A stretch of DNA of 64,000 nt from Chryseobacterium sp. c4a (GTDB taxonomy: Bacteria > Bacteroidota > Bacteroidia > Flavobacteriales > Weeksellaceae), in assembly GCF_009900745.1 (NCBI RefSeq), contig NZ_WXVU01000015.1, positions 1-64,000 of the forward strand. The letters run 5' to 3'. Both the position numbers and the translations under genes were made by a program. The notes under the pieces are model-generated. The model had not been told where the DNA came from. It ran no database searches and saw nothing but the letters and a program-made list of their open reading frames with translations. Positions 1 through 8,703 of the stretch are shown here, in pieces. Each line of letters begins with the position of its first letter. Position 1 is the stretch's first letter.

Positions 1-66
1 CGAACACAGAAGTTAAGCCCACCAGCGCCGATGGTACTGCTAACGCGGGAGAGTAGGCCGCCGCCA
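1..66 (+). rRNA. rrf: 5S ribosomal RNA, 3' part
   Basis: The window opens inside a 5S rRNA gene. The segment carries the conserved 5S stretch CGAACACAGAAGTTAAGC followed by the GATGGTACTGC and GGGAGAGTAGG segments typical of the 3' half. The first 40-50 bases lie outside the window. The 3' end is estimated, because the partner strand of the terminal stem is missing. It marks the end of a ribosomal RNA operon running rightwards. Confidence 0.95.
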
Positions 67-83
67 GTTTTTATTTTATTTTT

Positions 84-119
84 AAAAATCCTTTATCGAA
101 AGATAGAGGATTTTTTTTT
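84..119 (+). terminator. Intrinsic terminator of the rRNA operon
   Basis: A 14 bp stem (AAAAATCCTTTATC against GATAGAGGATTTTT, one G-T pair) closes on a GAAA tetraloop and is followed by a run of T. It lies just behind the 5S gene, so it should end the rRNA operon transcript. Confidence 0.9.
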
Positions 120-256
120 GCTTTATACTTTAGGGAGTACACCACCAACCACCACCATCTATTCCTTATCATTATTCTATTATCGTTATTCCCTGTATCT
201 TGTTATCCTGTAAGGATCTCAACAGGAGTATGGAAATCAGTGAATAGTATTTACTT

Positions 257-505
257 ACTAAGCTCTATTCATTCATTCATTCTTTCTTTCTTTGTATTAT
301 AGGTTTTGGCTAAAGCCATTGGATTGCTTGTAAATGATAAAGCGGGCTAAAGCCCACTTCTATTGAATTGAGAGAACACTGTAGAAATATACCAGCCAGG
401 GCTGACATTGTCGAGATTCCTGCGGGATAATAAAGAGAGTAGATAAGCAGGAATACTTTTTATTTTAGGCAGTTCTTTTTTATATCATCCGTGAATGATG
501 TTTTT
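257..505. repeat. Non-coding repeat unit, copy A
   Basis: First of three tandem units of about 235-250 bp. It begins ACTAAGCTCTATTC, then has a tetranucleotide tract (ATTC about four times, TTTC twice), then two short palindromic modules GGCTAAAGCC and GGGCTAAAGCCC, then CAGCCAGGGCTG and a GAGATTCCTGCGGGAT module, and ends in a T-rich tail TTTTTTATATCATC. No open reading frame of note crosses it. The sequence just before 257 resembles the tail of another unit, so the array may once have been longer. Confidence 0.85.
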
Positions 506-740
506 ACTAAGCTCTATTCTTTCTTTCTTTGTATTATAGGTTTTGGCTAAAGCCATTGGATTGTTTGTAAATGATAAAGCGGGCTAAAGCCCACTTCTAT
601 TGAATGGAGTGAACACTGTAGAAATATATCAGCCAGGGCTAGTGTTGCCGAGATCCCTGCGGGATGACAAAGAGAGCGAATCAGTAGGAATACTTCTTAT
701 TTTAGGCAGCTCTTTTTTATATCATCATTGAATGATGCTT
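506..740. repeat. Non-coding repeat unit, copy B
   Basis: Second tandem unit, very close to copy A over its whole length. It differs mainly in the tetranucleotide tract, which here has a single ATTC before the TTTC repeats, making the unit about 14 bp shorter. The module reads GAGATCCCTGCGGGATGACA. The tail TTTTTTATATCATCATTGAATGATG contains a short inverted repeat (ATCATCATT/AATGATG). Confidence 0.85.
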
Positions 741-922
741 ACTAAGCTCTATTCATTCATTCATTCTTTCTTTCTATTATAAGTTTTGGCTAAAGCCATT
801 GGATTGCTTGTAAATAATAAAGCGGGCTAAAGCCCACTTCTATTGAATGGATTGAACACTGTATAAATATACCAGCCAGGGCTAACGTTGTCGAGATCCC
901 TGTGGGATGACAAATCGTGAGC
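741..922. repeat. Non-coding repeat unit, copy C (truncated)
   Basis: Third unit. It follows copies A and B through the tetranucleotide tract (four ATTC), both CTAAAGCC palindromes and the GAGATCCCTGTGGGATGACAAA module, then loses similarity around 915-922, so the T-rich tail is missing. Point changes between the copies are scattered, as expected for old duplications. Confidence 0.8.
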
Positions 923-1055
923 AGTACTGACATTCTAAAGTATCATGCAAATATTCATCATCAACTATAAATTACTTTTTGCTCTTTACTCATCACTAAT
1001 AAATAATTTTATAATCAATTTCATAGGACTCTATTTATTCTCATGATCTATTGTT

Positions 1056-1170
1056 CTTCCTAGCCCTGATAGGAACGGTTACCCCACAGCAAGAGGTGGA
1101 GAGTGGAAGGATTGGGCGTTGGAATAGAAAGGTGCGAGGAGTATGAGTGGATAGCAGGATTAAGCTCCTG
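1056..1170. repeat. Two-hairpin intergenic element
   Basis: A GC-richer 115 bp block stands out from AT-rich surroundings. Its left end is a hairpin TCCTA-N7-TAGGA (1058-1074) with the loop GCCCTGA. Its right end is a hairpin CAGGA-N6-TCCTG (1155-1170) with the loop TTAAGC. From memory, intergenic elements that open TAGCCC and close with CAGGATTAAGCTCC recur in flavobacterial genomes; their function is not known to me. There is no convincing reading frame. Confidence 0.5.
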
Positions 1171-1364
1171 AAAATATATTGAAATTGCTAAAGTATATCA
1201 CTGATTCCTTATAATCTATTTTTATTTATAATTAACAGACTAGTATCATTTTAGTTTATATATTATTAATTTTATTCAAATCATAGCTTTTTTTTGGTTT
1301 TCTAATTTGTAAATTGTGTAACTTAGTCATACCAATATGATTACGAATCTAAAATATACATTCT
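1171..1364. other. AT-rich gene-free stretch
   Basis: No gene, RNA or clear repeat is seen between the two-hairpin element and the next gene. It presumably holds the promoter of the T9SS cargo gene at 1365, but no clean -33/-7 pair could be identified. The interval 923-1055 is likewise featureless. Confidence 0.5.
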
Positions 1365-2534
1365 ATGAAAAAACATTTATTCCCTCTATTTTTAATGCTG
1401 TTTAGCGGATATATCCAGGCTCAGCAGGATGTTTTTGCTATTGCAGGAAAGGATACTCCGAGTATTAATTTCAATGATTTTCGTGTGATAGATGCGACGA
1501 ATGGAACTTCCGGAGAGAAGTTTTTTACTGCTGACTCATCTTCAAAAGTTGTTTCACAAACCAGAAGAGGAGTCGTGACTGAAGACAAAAATTCTTTTAA
1601 TAATTCTCAGGCTGTTACTATGGCAGCATTGGCGTATGATTCTTCCAATAATAATTTGGTCTATATGCCTATGTTTTCTTCTAATATTTATATGTTGAAT
1701 CCTTATACTAAGGAAATTACTTTAGTAGAGAATAATGTAGTGAGAGTAACATCATGTGATATTAATTCTCATATTACGAGGATGGCCACAGGCTATGATG
1801 GAAATATTTATGCTGTTAATAACTCAGGGACTCAATTCTTACAGATCAGTAAGAAAGCTGGGCAGTATGTAGTAAATGATCTTGGTATTATTAAGGATGA
1901 TTCTTCGAATGGCAGAAACTCATTTACAACCTTAGAAACAGGATTCGGCGGAGATATGGTGGCTGATGCTGATAATAACTTTTATATTTTTGCAGCTTCA
2001 GGAAATGTATTTAAAGTTTCAACTAAGGAGCTAAAAGCAAAATTTGTTGGTAAAATTGTAGGAATTCCGGATAACTATTCTGTTAATGGATCAGCCGTTA
2101 ATCAACAAGGAAAAGTGGTTATTGCAAGTGCTAAAGGCGCACCTCTATATGAAGTGGATCTTACTACTTTACAAGCTAAGCAGCTTCCAGGAGAACAGAA
2201 TCTGCATATTTATGATTTGGCAAGTAAATACTTTGTGAATGACAGAGTTTCTTCAAATAATAGCGCACGCACAAACCTGGATATTTACCCTACAAGAGTT
2301 AACGAACAATTTGTGAATGTTCATGTTAATGATAAAAAGTTAAAAGGAAATATTAAGTTGAATGTTTTCGATATGTCTGGTAAAAATGTGATGAACGAGA
2401 GTTTGTCTGTGAAAGACGGATCACTAGATCAGAAGGTGTATTTTAGAGGATTAATTAGTGGAGCATATGTTGTAAGCATAGCTGATGAATCAGGTAAAGT
2501 AATATTCAATAAGAAAATCCTTATCACAGAATAA
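1365..2534 (+). CDS. Secreted beta-propeller-like protein with T9SS type A sorting domain
   Basis: 389 residues. Residues 1-19 form a Sec signal peptide (MKKHLFPLFLMLFSGYIQA, cut before Q20). The middle (about 80-290) shows recurring strands of the type 'GNIYAVN...' and 'NNFYIFAASGNVFKV' that look like blades of a beta-propeller. The last 85 residues begin NLDIYPTRVNEQFVNV and end in a strand-rich tail (LISGAYVVSIADESGKVIF), the pattern of the type A C-terminal domain that directs export through the type IX secretion system to the cell surface. The gene stands alone and is followed by a terminator. The ligand or role of the propeller part is unknown. Confidence 0.85.
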   Translation: MKKHLFPLFLMLFSGYIQAQQDVFAIAGKDTPSINFNDFRVIDATNGTSGEKFFTADSSSKVVSQTRRGVVTEDKNSFNNSQAVTMAALAYDSSNNNLVYMPMFSSNIYMLNPYTKEITLVENNVVRVTSCDINSHITRMATGYDGNIYAVNNSGTQFLQISKKAGQYVVNDLGIIKDDSSNGRNSFTTLETGFGGDMVADADNNFYIFAASGNVFKVSTKELKAKFVGKIVGIPDNYSVNGSAVNQQGKVVIASAKGAPLYEVDLTTLQAKQLPGEQNLHIYDLASKYFVNDRVSSNNSARTNLDIYPTRVNEQFVNVHVNDKKLKGNIKLNVFDMSGKNVMNESLSVKDGSLDQKVYFRGLISGAYVVSIADESGKVIFNKKILITE

Positions 2535-2572
2535 TAGCTAAAAAAATAGATCAATAAAATTTGACTTATCAT

Positions 2573-2607
2573 AAAACCTTTTCAATCAGATTGAGAAGGT
2601 TTTTTTA
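2573..2607 (+). terminator. Intrinsic terminator
   Basis: A 12 bp stem (AACCTTTTCAAT / ATTGAGAAGGTT, one G-T pair) with loop CAG is followed by seven T. It ends the T9SS cargo gene transcript. Confidence 0.85.
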
Positions 2608-2675
2608 ATGATTATTTGATATTCAATAAGTTTTATTTTTCGATATTATAATGTACTTTTATAAAAAAAATATAG

Positions 2676-5327
2676 ATGAAGCTATACTTTAATGTAGGAT
2701 ATATTGTAAAAGCCGGAGAGAATCTGCAGTTGGTGATTGGGGAAGAAGGTGCCGCGGCTCATGTCCATACAATGTTTTATGCAGAGAATGGTTTGTGGAA
2801 ATGTGAAGTGGATTACTTTTCAAAGTCTATTTCTTATCAATATAGAGTGGTTAATGAAAAAGGAAATGTTTTAAGAGATGAGTTTGTTCAACATCATCTT
2901 CATTTTCCTCACAACTATAAAGAGTTTATTATTTTTGATGAATGGAATAACAAAAATTTTCCGGAAAATTATCTAAACAACAAGATTCTTTATAATAAGT
3001 TACACGACTTTACGCCAGAGAAATCAGTAATTCTGAAAAAGCATACTCATCTATTCAAAATAGAAGCACCTATTTATAATCCTGACTGGAGAATTGTGCT
3101 ATTTGGAAATACGGCTTCTTTAGGAAATTGGGATTATAACAGAGTAGTTCCTTTATCTCAAACTGATTTTGGAGTTTGGGAGGCTTCTGTTGAAATTCCT
3201 GAAAATGATTTCATCCAGTTTAAATATTGTATCTATGATACAAAAGAGAGTAGAGTAATAGATGTAGAAACAGGTGAAAACCGATTCACTATTGCTAATC
3301 CGTTGCCTGATGTATTGCAGATTGTTTCCAATCATTATTTCAGATTTAAAGGGTATCAGATGTATCATGATGCCGGTGTTGCTGTTCCTGTATTTTCTTT
3401 AAGAAGTGAAGAAGGTTTTGGAGTAGGAGAGTTCTCTGATATTAAAAAGCTTGCAGATTGGACAAAAGAAACAAATCTTGGAATTATCCAGATTCTTCCA
3501 ATTAACGATACAACTGCAAATTATTCGTGGACGGATTCTTATCCTTATGCTGCAGTATCCGTTTATGCTTTACATCCTCAGTATATTTCATTAGAAAAGC
3601 TTGATTTTTCTTTACCGAAAGAATTAGTTAAGGAGTATAAAGCTGATAAAGAGGCTTTAAATGCTTTTGAACTTATCGATTATGAAAAGATGATCGAAGG
3701 CAAATGGAAATACCTAAAAGCTATTTTTTATGCTGAAAAAGATAAGATTTATAAAGATAGAAACTTTAAAAAGTTCATTAAAGATAATGAGCATTGGTTG
3801 GTTCCTTATTCAGCGTTTTGTGTATTAAGAGACAAGTATAATACTCCTAATTTCAATGAGTGGAAAACTCATAAAAAATATATTGCCGGAAAGATTTTAC
3901 AGTTTTTTACAACAAAAAGTAAAGATTATGATCTTTCAATGCTTCATGCATGGGTACAATATCAACTTCATGTACAACTAAAGGATGCTGTAGATTATGC
4001 TCATAATCTTGGCGTTTCTTTAAAGGGAGATCTTCCTATTGGAATTTATAGATATTCTGTTGAAGCTTGGACTGAGCCGGAATTATTCGGAATGGATTTC
4101 CAGGCTGGTGCACCACCTGATCAGTTTACAGAACTTGGTCAAAACTGGGAGTTTCCAACGTATAATTGGGAAGCTATGAAGGCTGATGATTATAGATGGT
4201 GGAAAAATAGATTTAAGGTATTGGAGCAGTATTTTGATGCTATGAGAATTGACCACATCTTAGGGTTCTTTAGAATATGGAGAATGCCTATTTCAGCTGT
4301 ACAGGGAATTCTAGGGTATTTTTATCCAGCAGTTCCTATTGTGGCGGATGAATTTAAAGCTTGGCAGATTCCATTTAAATTTGACAGATATTGCAAGCCG
4401 TTTATCAACAACGAGATCTTATGGAAATATTTTGCAGCAGATAGCGGAAAAGCTCTTGTATTTATGAATCGTAATGAAGATGGAACCTATAGTTTTAAAG
4501 AAGAATTTGATACTCAAAGAAAGCTAGTGGATTTCTTTAAGAAAAAACCGCATGGTTCCCTTGAGGAAAAATTGATTTCCCTTTGTGCTAACGTTTTGTT
4601 TTTGCCTGAAGAAAGAAAAGGAGAAACGGTTTATCATCCGAGGTTCAATGTTTATAATACAGAATCTTATCAATATTTACCTGAAGCTGAGCAGAAAAGT
4701 ATTTATGATCTGTACCATGATTATTTCTTCAGAAGACAAGATCATTTGTGGTATGAAAAAGCAATGGAGAAACTTCCTGTTATCCTAAATGCTACCAAAA
4801 TGTTAATCTGTGGTGAAGATTTGGGAATGGTTCCGGCTTGTGTACCGATTGTAATGGATGAGCTGGCGATTATTGCCCTTAAAGTTCAGCGTATGCCTGC
4901 AGAGAATATTCCATTCTATGATCCAAGACATGCTAATTATATGAATGTGGTTACGGCTTCTTCTCATGATAGTTCTACTTTAAGACAATGGTGGAAAGAA
5001 GATCCTGCTTTGACTCAGAAATATTTTAATCAGCAGTTGATTCAATATGGAAAAGCACCTGAAGAATTAACTCCTGATTTAGCAGAGATCATCATGAAGC
5101 AGCATTTATATAATGAATCTATGCTGGCTATTTTCCCTATCCAGGAATTCTTGGCTACAGATGCAAGACTTACCAATAATAAGATTGATAATGAGAGGAT
5201 TAACAATCCTGCTGTTTTTCCACATTATTGGCGCTATAGAATGCATATAAAATTGGAAGATCTTAAAGATGAGAAAGTTTTTAATGAAAAGATAGCTCAT
5301 TGGATAAAAGATAGTGGGAGGATGTAA
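2676..5327 (+). CDS. malQ: 4-alpha-glucanotransferase (GH77) with two starch-binding domains
   Basis: 883 residues. It transfers alpha-1,4-glucan segments between maltodextrins in cytoplasmic glycogen/maltose metabolism. Two CBM20-type starch-binding modules lie at the N-terminus (about 1-100 and 120-235; the second carries the typical FGNTASLGNWD). The GH77 barrel follows. Its catalytic residues are visible: nucleophile D526 in RIDHILGFF, acid/base E714 in CGEDLG and the third carboxylate D765 in SSHDSSTLRQWW. The length fits the long plant/Bacteroidetes type of disproportionating enzyme (DPE2-like), not the 500-residue bacterial amylomaltase. There is no signal peptide. It is monocistronic, with terminators on both sides. 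Confidence 0.95.
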   Translation: MKLYFNVGYIVKAGENLQLVIGEEGAAAHVHTMFYAENGLWKCEVDYFSKSISYQYRVVNEKGNVLRDEFVQHHLHFPHNYKEFIIFDEWNNKNFPENYLNNKILYNKLHDFTPEKSVILKKHTHLFKIEAPIYNPDWRIVLFGNTASLGNWDYNRVVPLSQTDFGVWEASVEIPENDFIQFKYCIYDTKESRVIDVETGENRFTIANPLPDVLQIVSNHYFRFKGYQMYHDAGVAVPVFSLRSEEGFGVGEFSDIKKLADWTKETNLGIIQILPINDTTANYSWTDSYPYAAVSVYALHPQYISLEKLDFSLPKELVKEYKADKEALNAFELIDYEKMIEGKWKYLKAIFYAEKDKIYKDRNFKKFIKDNEHWLVPYSAFCVLRDKYNTPNFNEWKTHKKYIAGKILQFFTTKSKDYDLSMLHAWVQYQLHVQLKDAVDYAHNLGVSLKGDLPIGIYRYSVEAWTEPELFGMDFQAGAPPDQFTELGQNWEFPTYNWEAMKADDYRWWKNRFKVLEQYFDAMRIDHILGFFRIWRMPISAVQGILGYFYPAVPIVADEFKAWQIPFKFDRYCKPFINNEILWKYFAADSGKALVFMNRNEDGTYSFKEEFDTQRKLVDFFKKKPHGSLEEKLISLCANVLFLPEERKGETVYHPRFNVYNTESYQYLPEAEQKSIYDLYHDYFFRRQDHLWYEKAMEKLPVILNATKMLICGEDLGMVPACVPIVMDELAIIALKVQRMPAENIPFYDPRHANYMNVVTASSHDSSTLRQWWKEDPALTQKYFNQQLIQYGKAPEELTPDLAEIIMKQHLYNESMLAIFPIQEFLATDARLTNNKIDNERINNPAVFPHYWRYRMHIKLEDLKDEKVFNEKIAHWIKDSGRM

Positions 5328-5364
5328 ATTTAACACTTGATTATCAATGAATTAAATATATTTT

Positions 5365-5402
5365 AAAAGAAGTTTGATCTTAGGATTTAACTTCTTTTTT
5401 TT
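5365..5402 (+). terminator. Intrinsic terminator
   Basis: AAAAGAAGTT pairs with AACTTCTTTT across a 14 base loop and is followed by a T-tract. It lies 38 bases behind malQ. Confidence 0.8.
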
Positions 5403-5466
5403 ATTTGTATCAAAAAGATAGAATTGAGATATTCTGTTATATATTAACCAATTAACGACTATAGAG

Positions 5467-6534
5467 ATGAAAAAAATATTTTTGGGATTAGCTTTTGGGC
5501 TGGGCGTTTTGATGTCTGCTCAACAGTATCCGAATAATGGTTGGGGAGATGATGGTTATTATCAGAATGGAGCAGGCTATTATGGCGATGAAGATGACAG
5601 AAATTATTTTCCTGATGATTATTATTACAATTATCCTCAGGATTACTATCCAAGTGATTATTATCAAAGCTATTATAACGATTATAGAAACAGTGTTATC
5701 AATATTGATTGGAACGGTTTCTTTGTTCAAAACAGATTAAGCCGTTGGCAAGTAGATCAGATCATAAGACTGAATAATCTGTATGCAAGTTTTGCTGCTT
5801 GGGATAATTTCTACAGATTTAATCCGGATAGATGGTACTATGACAGATTCTATGCTTTAGAAAGAATTATGGGGCCAAGGGTTTTTGTAGTTTTCCAGAA
5901 TAATTATTATAGAGGAGCAAGTCCTATTGTATATTTTCAAAATTACAGAAGATCTTATTATGTTCCGAGATATACTGTAATGCCAAGATATAGAAATATC
6001 AATATCAATATCTACAGAGTGGATCGTGCAAGATTCAGAAGGATTGATAATCCTACTTTTGATATTGTAAGAGGCAGCAGCAGACCAGATAATGGTTTCA
6101 GAAACTCAGGAACATCAAATGGTGGATTCCGTAACTCCGGAGGTTTTAGAAATAACTCTGAAAACAATGGATTTAGAGGAGATTCAGAAAACAACGGAGG
6201 CTTTAGGAATAGTAATTCCGGAGGCTTTAGAGATAAATCTGATAACAACAATAATGGCTTTAGAGGAAATTCGGAAAACAACGGAGGTTCTAGAAATAAT
6301 AACTCTGGAGGTTTTAGAGGAAATTCTGATCATAATGGGTTTCGAGGAAATTCAGGAAATGGAGGGTTCAGAGGAAATAATGAGATAAAAAGAGAAGCAG
6401 CTCCGGCTCCATCGAGAGAAAACAATGGTGGTTTCCGTGGAAATAATGGTGGTTTCAGACAACAAAGATCTGAAAATTCTGCACCAAGTCGAGGGAATAG
6501 TGGAGGCTTTAGAGGAAGCTTGGTAAGGAATTAA
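5467..6534 (+). CDS. Secreted low-complexity protein with FRGNS/GGFRN repeats
   Basis: 355 residues, not assigned to a family. A signal peptide (1-18, cut after MSA) is followed by an acidic Tyr/Asn/Asp-rich segment (about 20-75). Next comes a central Arg/Tyr-rich region that may fold (about 76-200, with WQVDQIIRLNNLYASF and WDNFYRFNPDRWYYDRF). The last 150 residues are irregular repeats of the type GGFRN-S and FRGNSENN, giving a Gly/Asn/Arg/Phe-rich tail that is basic and probably disordered. The N-terminal acidic and C-terminal basic halves could interact. The gene is flanked by terminators, so it is transcribed alone. Function unknown; a surface or matrix role is only a guess. Confidence 0.75.
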   Translation: MKKIFLGLAFGLGVLMSAQQYPNNGWGDDGYYQNGAGYYGDEDDRNYFPDDYYYNYPQDYYPSDYYQSYYNDYRNSVINIDWNGFFVQNRLSRWQVDQIIRLNNLYASFAAWDNFYRFNPDRWYYDRFYALERIMGPRVFVVFQNNYYRGASPIVYFQNYRRSYYVPRYTVMPRYRNININIYRVDRARFRRIDNPTFDIVRGSSRPDNGFRNSGTSNGGFRNSGGFRNNSENNGFRGDSENNGGFRNSNSGGFRDKSDNNNNGFRGNSENNGGSRNNNSGGFRGNSDHNGFRGNSGNGGFRGNNEIKREAAPAPSRENNGGFRGNNGGFRQQRSENSAPSRGNSGGFRGSLVRN

Positions 6535-6562
6535 TTTTCATATATTATATTTAAGTGGTGTG

Positions 6563-6595
6563 AAGGACAGGTTTTTATAATCTGTCCTTTTTTTT
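6563..6595 (+). terminator. Intrinsic terminator
   Basis: Stem AAGGACAG / CTGTCCTT with a 12 base loop, followed by a run of T. Confidence 0.9.
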
Positions 6596-6713
6596 GGTTT
6601 ATTTTTGGTTTATTTATGTTAAAAATTAACATTATTTATGAATGTGTTAATTTAACTTAGGGTTTAGTATTGAATCAAAAAGGTATAATAACAATTAATT
6701 AAATTTTAAAAAG

Positions 6714-7160
6714 ATGAAAAAATTAGTTTTAGCAATAGCATTTATCGGAATGGGAAGTTTTGCAATGGCACAACAGACAACTCCACAAGACAGGGAAGCA
6801 AGAAGAGCAGAAATGCAGCAAAAAATGCAACAAAAAGAACAGGAGCATCTTGCACAGATGCAAAAAGATCTTAACCTTAATGCTTCTCAAGTAGCCCAGG
6901 TAAAGGCATTACAGGAAAAAAGAAAAGCCGAAATGAAAGCTGAGTTTGCCAAAAACAAGGAAGTAAGACAGGCTAAAATGGATGAAATGAAAGCCAAAAG
7001 AGCACAAATGGATGCAGATATGAAGAAAATTCTTACCCCTGAACAATATGATAAATGGCAGGCTGACAGAAAAGTGAAAATGGAGCAAAAAAGAATGGCA
7101 ATGAAGGATAGAAGAATGATGAAAAAGCCGATGAATACAGCTGCTCCAGAAGTTAAATAA
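6714..7160 (+). CDS. Periplasmic Spy/CpxP-like LTXXQ protein
   Basis: 148 residues. A signal peptide (1-19, cut after AMA) is followed by an almost entirely helical, highly charged, Met/Gln/Lys-rich chain. The segments LNLNASQVAQVKALQEKR (about 58-75) and LTPEQYDKWQADRK (about 107-120) are the paired L-(T/N)-xx-Q motifs of the Spy/CpxP family. Those proteins are periplasmic chaperones or metal-responsive sensors induced by envelope stress. The length is normal for the family. No partner genes adjoin it and it has its own terminator. Family assignment is good; the exact role here is inferred. Confidence 0.8.
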   Translation: MKKLVLAIAFIGMGSFAMAQQTTPQDREARRAEMQQKMQQKEQEHLAQMQKDLNLNASQVAQVKALQEKRKAEMKAEFAKNKEVRQAKMDEMKAKRAQMDADMKKILTPEQYDKWQADRKVKMEQKRMAMKDRRMMKKPMNTAAPEVK

Positions 7161-7189
7161 CTCTTTATAATTTTGATTTTTTAATGTGT

Positions 7190-7217
7190 AAAGGATGGTT
7201 TTTTTTCCATCCTTTTT
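7190..7217 (+). terminator. Intrinsic terminator
   Basis: AAGGATGG pairs with CCATCCTT around a T-rich loop and is followed by TTT. It ends the Spy-like gene; the ferritin gene starts about 70 bases on. Confidence 0.8.
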
Positions 7218-7287
7218 GTATTAATTTTTTGTAAAACTTTTGATTTCGGGCTTTTATTCCCTATTTTTGACTATAAATTTAATACTT

Positions 7288-7797
7288 ATGGTTAGCGAAA
7301 AAATTGCAAAATTAATTAACGAACAAATTGCCCACGAACAATACGCCGCTCAATATTATCTTTCAATGTCTGCATGGTTTTCAGGAAAAGACCTTGATGG
7401 AATTGCTAACTACTTCAGAGTACAAAGCAAAGAAGAATTAATGCATGCAGATAAAATGTTTGATTATCTGAATGATGTAGGTGGTGAAATCATCATTGGA
7501 GAAATTGCAAAACCTCCACATGAGTTCGAAAGTGCAACAGATATTTTTGAGAAAGCATTGGCACATGAGAAAATCGTAACTAAAAGTATTTTCAATATTG
7601 TGAAGAATGCCAACGAAGAAGGAGATTTTGCAACAACATCATTCCTACAGTGGTTTATCAACGAACAGGTTGAAGAAGAAGCAAGTGCTTCTCAGTATGT
7701 AACGAAAATCAAAATGGTATGCGATAATCCATCTGCATTATACCTTTTTGATCAGGAATTATCACAAAGAGTATTTACTCCGGATCCAAATGCTTAA
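7288..7797 (+). CDS. ftnA: Non-haem ferritin
   Basis: 169 residues with the ATG at 7288. A longer frame opening at 7240 adds 16 hydrophobic residues that ferritins lack, so the internal start is preferred. The ferroxidase ligands fall at the same positions as in E. coli FtnA: E17 (AHEQY), E50 and H53 (KEELMH), E94 (LAHEK), Q127 and E130 (NEQVEEE). The protein should form the 24-subunit cytoplasmic iron store that oxidises Fe(II) and lays down a ferric core. It is monocistronic and ends in a strong terminator. Confidence 0.96.
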   Translation: MVSEKIAKLINEQIAHEQYAAQYYLSMSAWFSGKDLDGIANYFRVQSKEELMHADKMFDYLNDVGGEIIIGEIAKPPHEFESATDIFEKALAHEKIVTKSIFNIVKNANEEGDFATTSFLQWFINEQVEEEASASQYVTKIKMVCDNPSALYLFDQELSQRVFTPDPNA

Positions 7798-7821
7798 AAC
7801 ATAAAAAGTTTTTAACAATAT

Positions 7822-7853
7822 AAAACCACGATCGAGTAAGATCGTGGTTTTTT
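7822..7853. terminator. Bidirectional terminator between ferritin and the GLPGLI gene
   Basis: AAAACCACGATC pairs with GATCGTGGTTTT across a 6 base loop, with T-runs in both directions, so it can end the ferritin transcript and the oppositely directed GLPGLI transcript. Confidence 0.92.
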
Positions 7854-7875
7854 ATTTTCATATTCTGTATAAAAT

Positions 7876-8694
7876 TTATTTGTATTTAACTGCTTTATCC
7901 AATTCAATAGGATTATAATACCTCTTGATTCCTGATTGATAATTTTTTTTGATACTTTTTAATCCTTCCAAAGTATTAATTTCCTTACCATCAATTGTTA
8001 TTCCCCAGGATCCTTCCTTCATATTGTTATACTCGCTAAAAGGATTGTTATATTGGTTTAATAATAATTCCTGATATTTCTTCAAAGAGATCTTTACAGG
8101 TGGATTTCCAAGGTTGGTTTCAACAATATTGGTAGTATCATAATCTGATGCCAGCTTATTGAAAGAAATCAGCTTGTATCCGAAATTCTTGTTAGATTCT
8201 TCTAGTTCTATTATTAATCCGGGTAATCCTTTAAATTTATAAGGCCCTTCAGATATAGGGATTTCAGGAGTAAACCATGCTGTCCATTTCCTGCCACTCC
8301 ATATTGCTTCTGCTTTTTGTAATGTATAATGGGCAGAGTGTTTAATCTCAGGCATGATCTTCCAGTCTATTTGATCAGTGGAAAAATAAGTATAATACTT
8401 ATCCTCTACACTGACAAAATTTTCATTTTCAAAAGAATTCTGATTCCTTTTGATCACTTGCTGTACGGGAAATGAGTAAGAAATAATCTCATTGTTTCTC
8501 ACCAAAGAATCTAGTTTAATTAATTTCTGATAATAAAATCTAGTAGTTTCTTTTTGGATATCAAGAACCATTTCAATGGTATCTGAATAAGATTTTGTAG
8601 AATCTAACTTATAATTAAAATCATAAATAGCTCTATAATTTTGAGCATAAGAGTATTGGATAAAAAAGAAAATAAAAATAAGATATTTATTCAT
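7876..8694 (-). CDS. GLPGLI family exported protein
   Basis: 272 residues. A signal peptide (1-17, cut after SYA before Q18) is followed by the name-giving motif FKGLPGLIIELEE, with GLPGLI at residues 156-161, preceded by WTAWFTPEIPISEGPYK as in other members. The family is restricted to Bacteroidetes, periplasmic or outer-membrane associated, and of unproven function; members often sit beside outer-membrane receptors. Here it is instead directly downstream of a GG-leader cysteine-rich peptide gene (9 bases between stop and start), so the two are probably one transcript. A paralogue lies at 43871-44704 in this window. Confidence 0.9.
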   Translation of the reverse strand: MNKYLIFIFFFIQYSYAQNYRAIYDFNYKLDSTKSYSDTIEMVLDIQKETTRFYYQKLIKLDSLVRNNEIISYSFPVQQVIKRNQNSFENENFVSVEDKYYTYFSTDQIDWKIMPEIKHSAHYTLQKAEAIWSGRKWTAWFTPEIPISEGPYKFKGLPGLIIELEESNKNFGYKLISFNKLASDYDTTNIVETNLGNPPVKISLKKYQELLLNQYNNPFSEYNNMKEGSWGITIDGKEINTLEGLKSIKKNYQSGIKRYYNPIELDKAVKYK

Positions 8695-8703
8695 GAATAA
8701 TGA

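Noticed and set aside
31..213. Open frame of 60 codons at the left end
   Set aside because: It overlaps the 5S rRNA gene and its terminator, so it is not a gene.
257..922. Repeat array considered as CRISPR
   Set aside because: Units are about 240 bp without alternating unique spacers; no cas gene is near.
6012..6388. Two open frames on both strands inside the FRGNS-repeat gene
   Set aside because: They are shadows of the repetitive codons of the gene at 5467; composition is meaningless (Pro/Leu or Glu/Ile runs).
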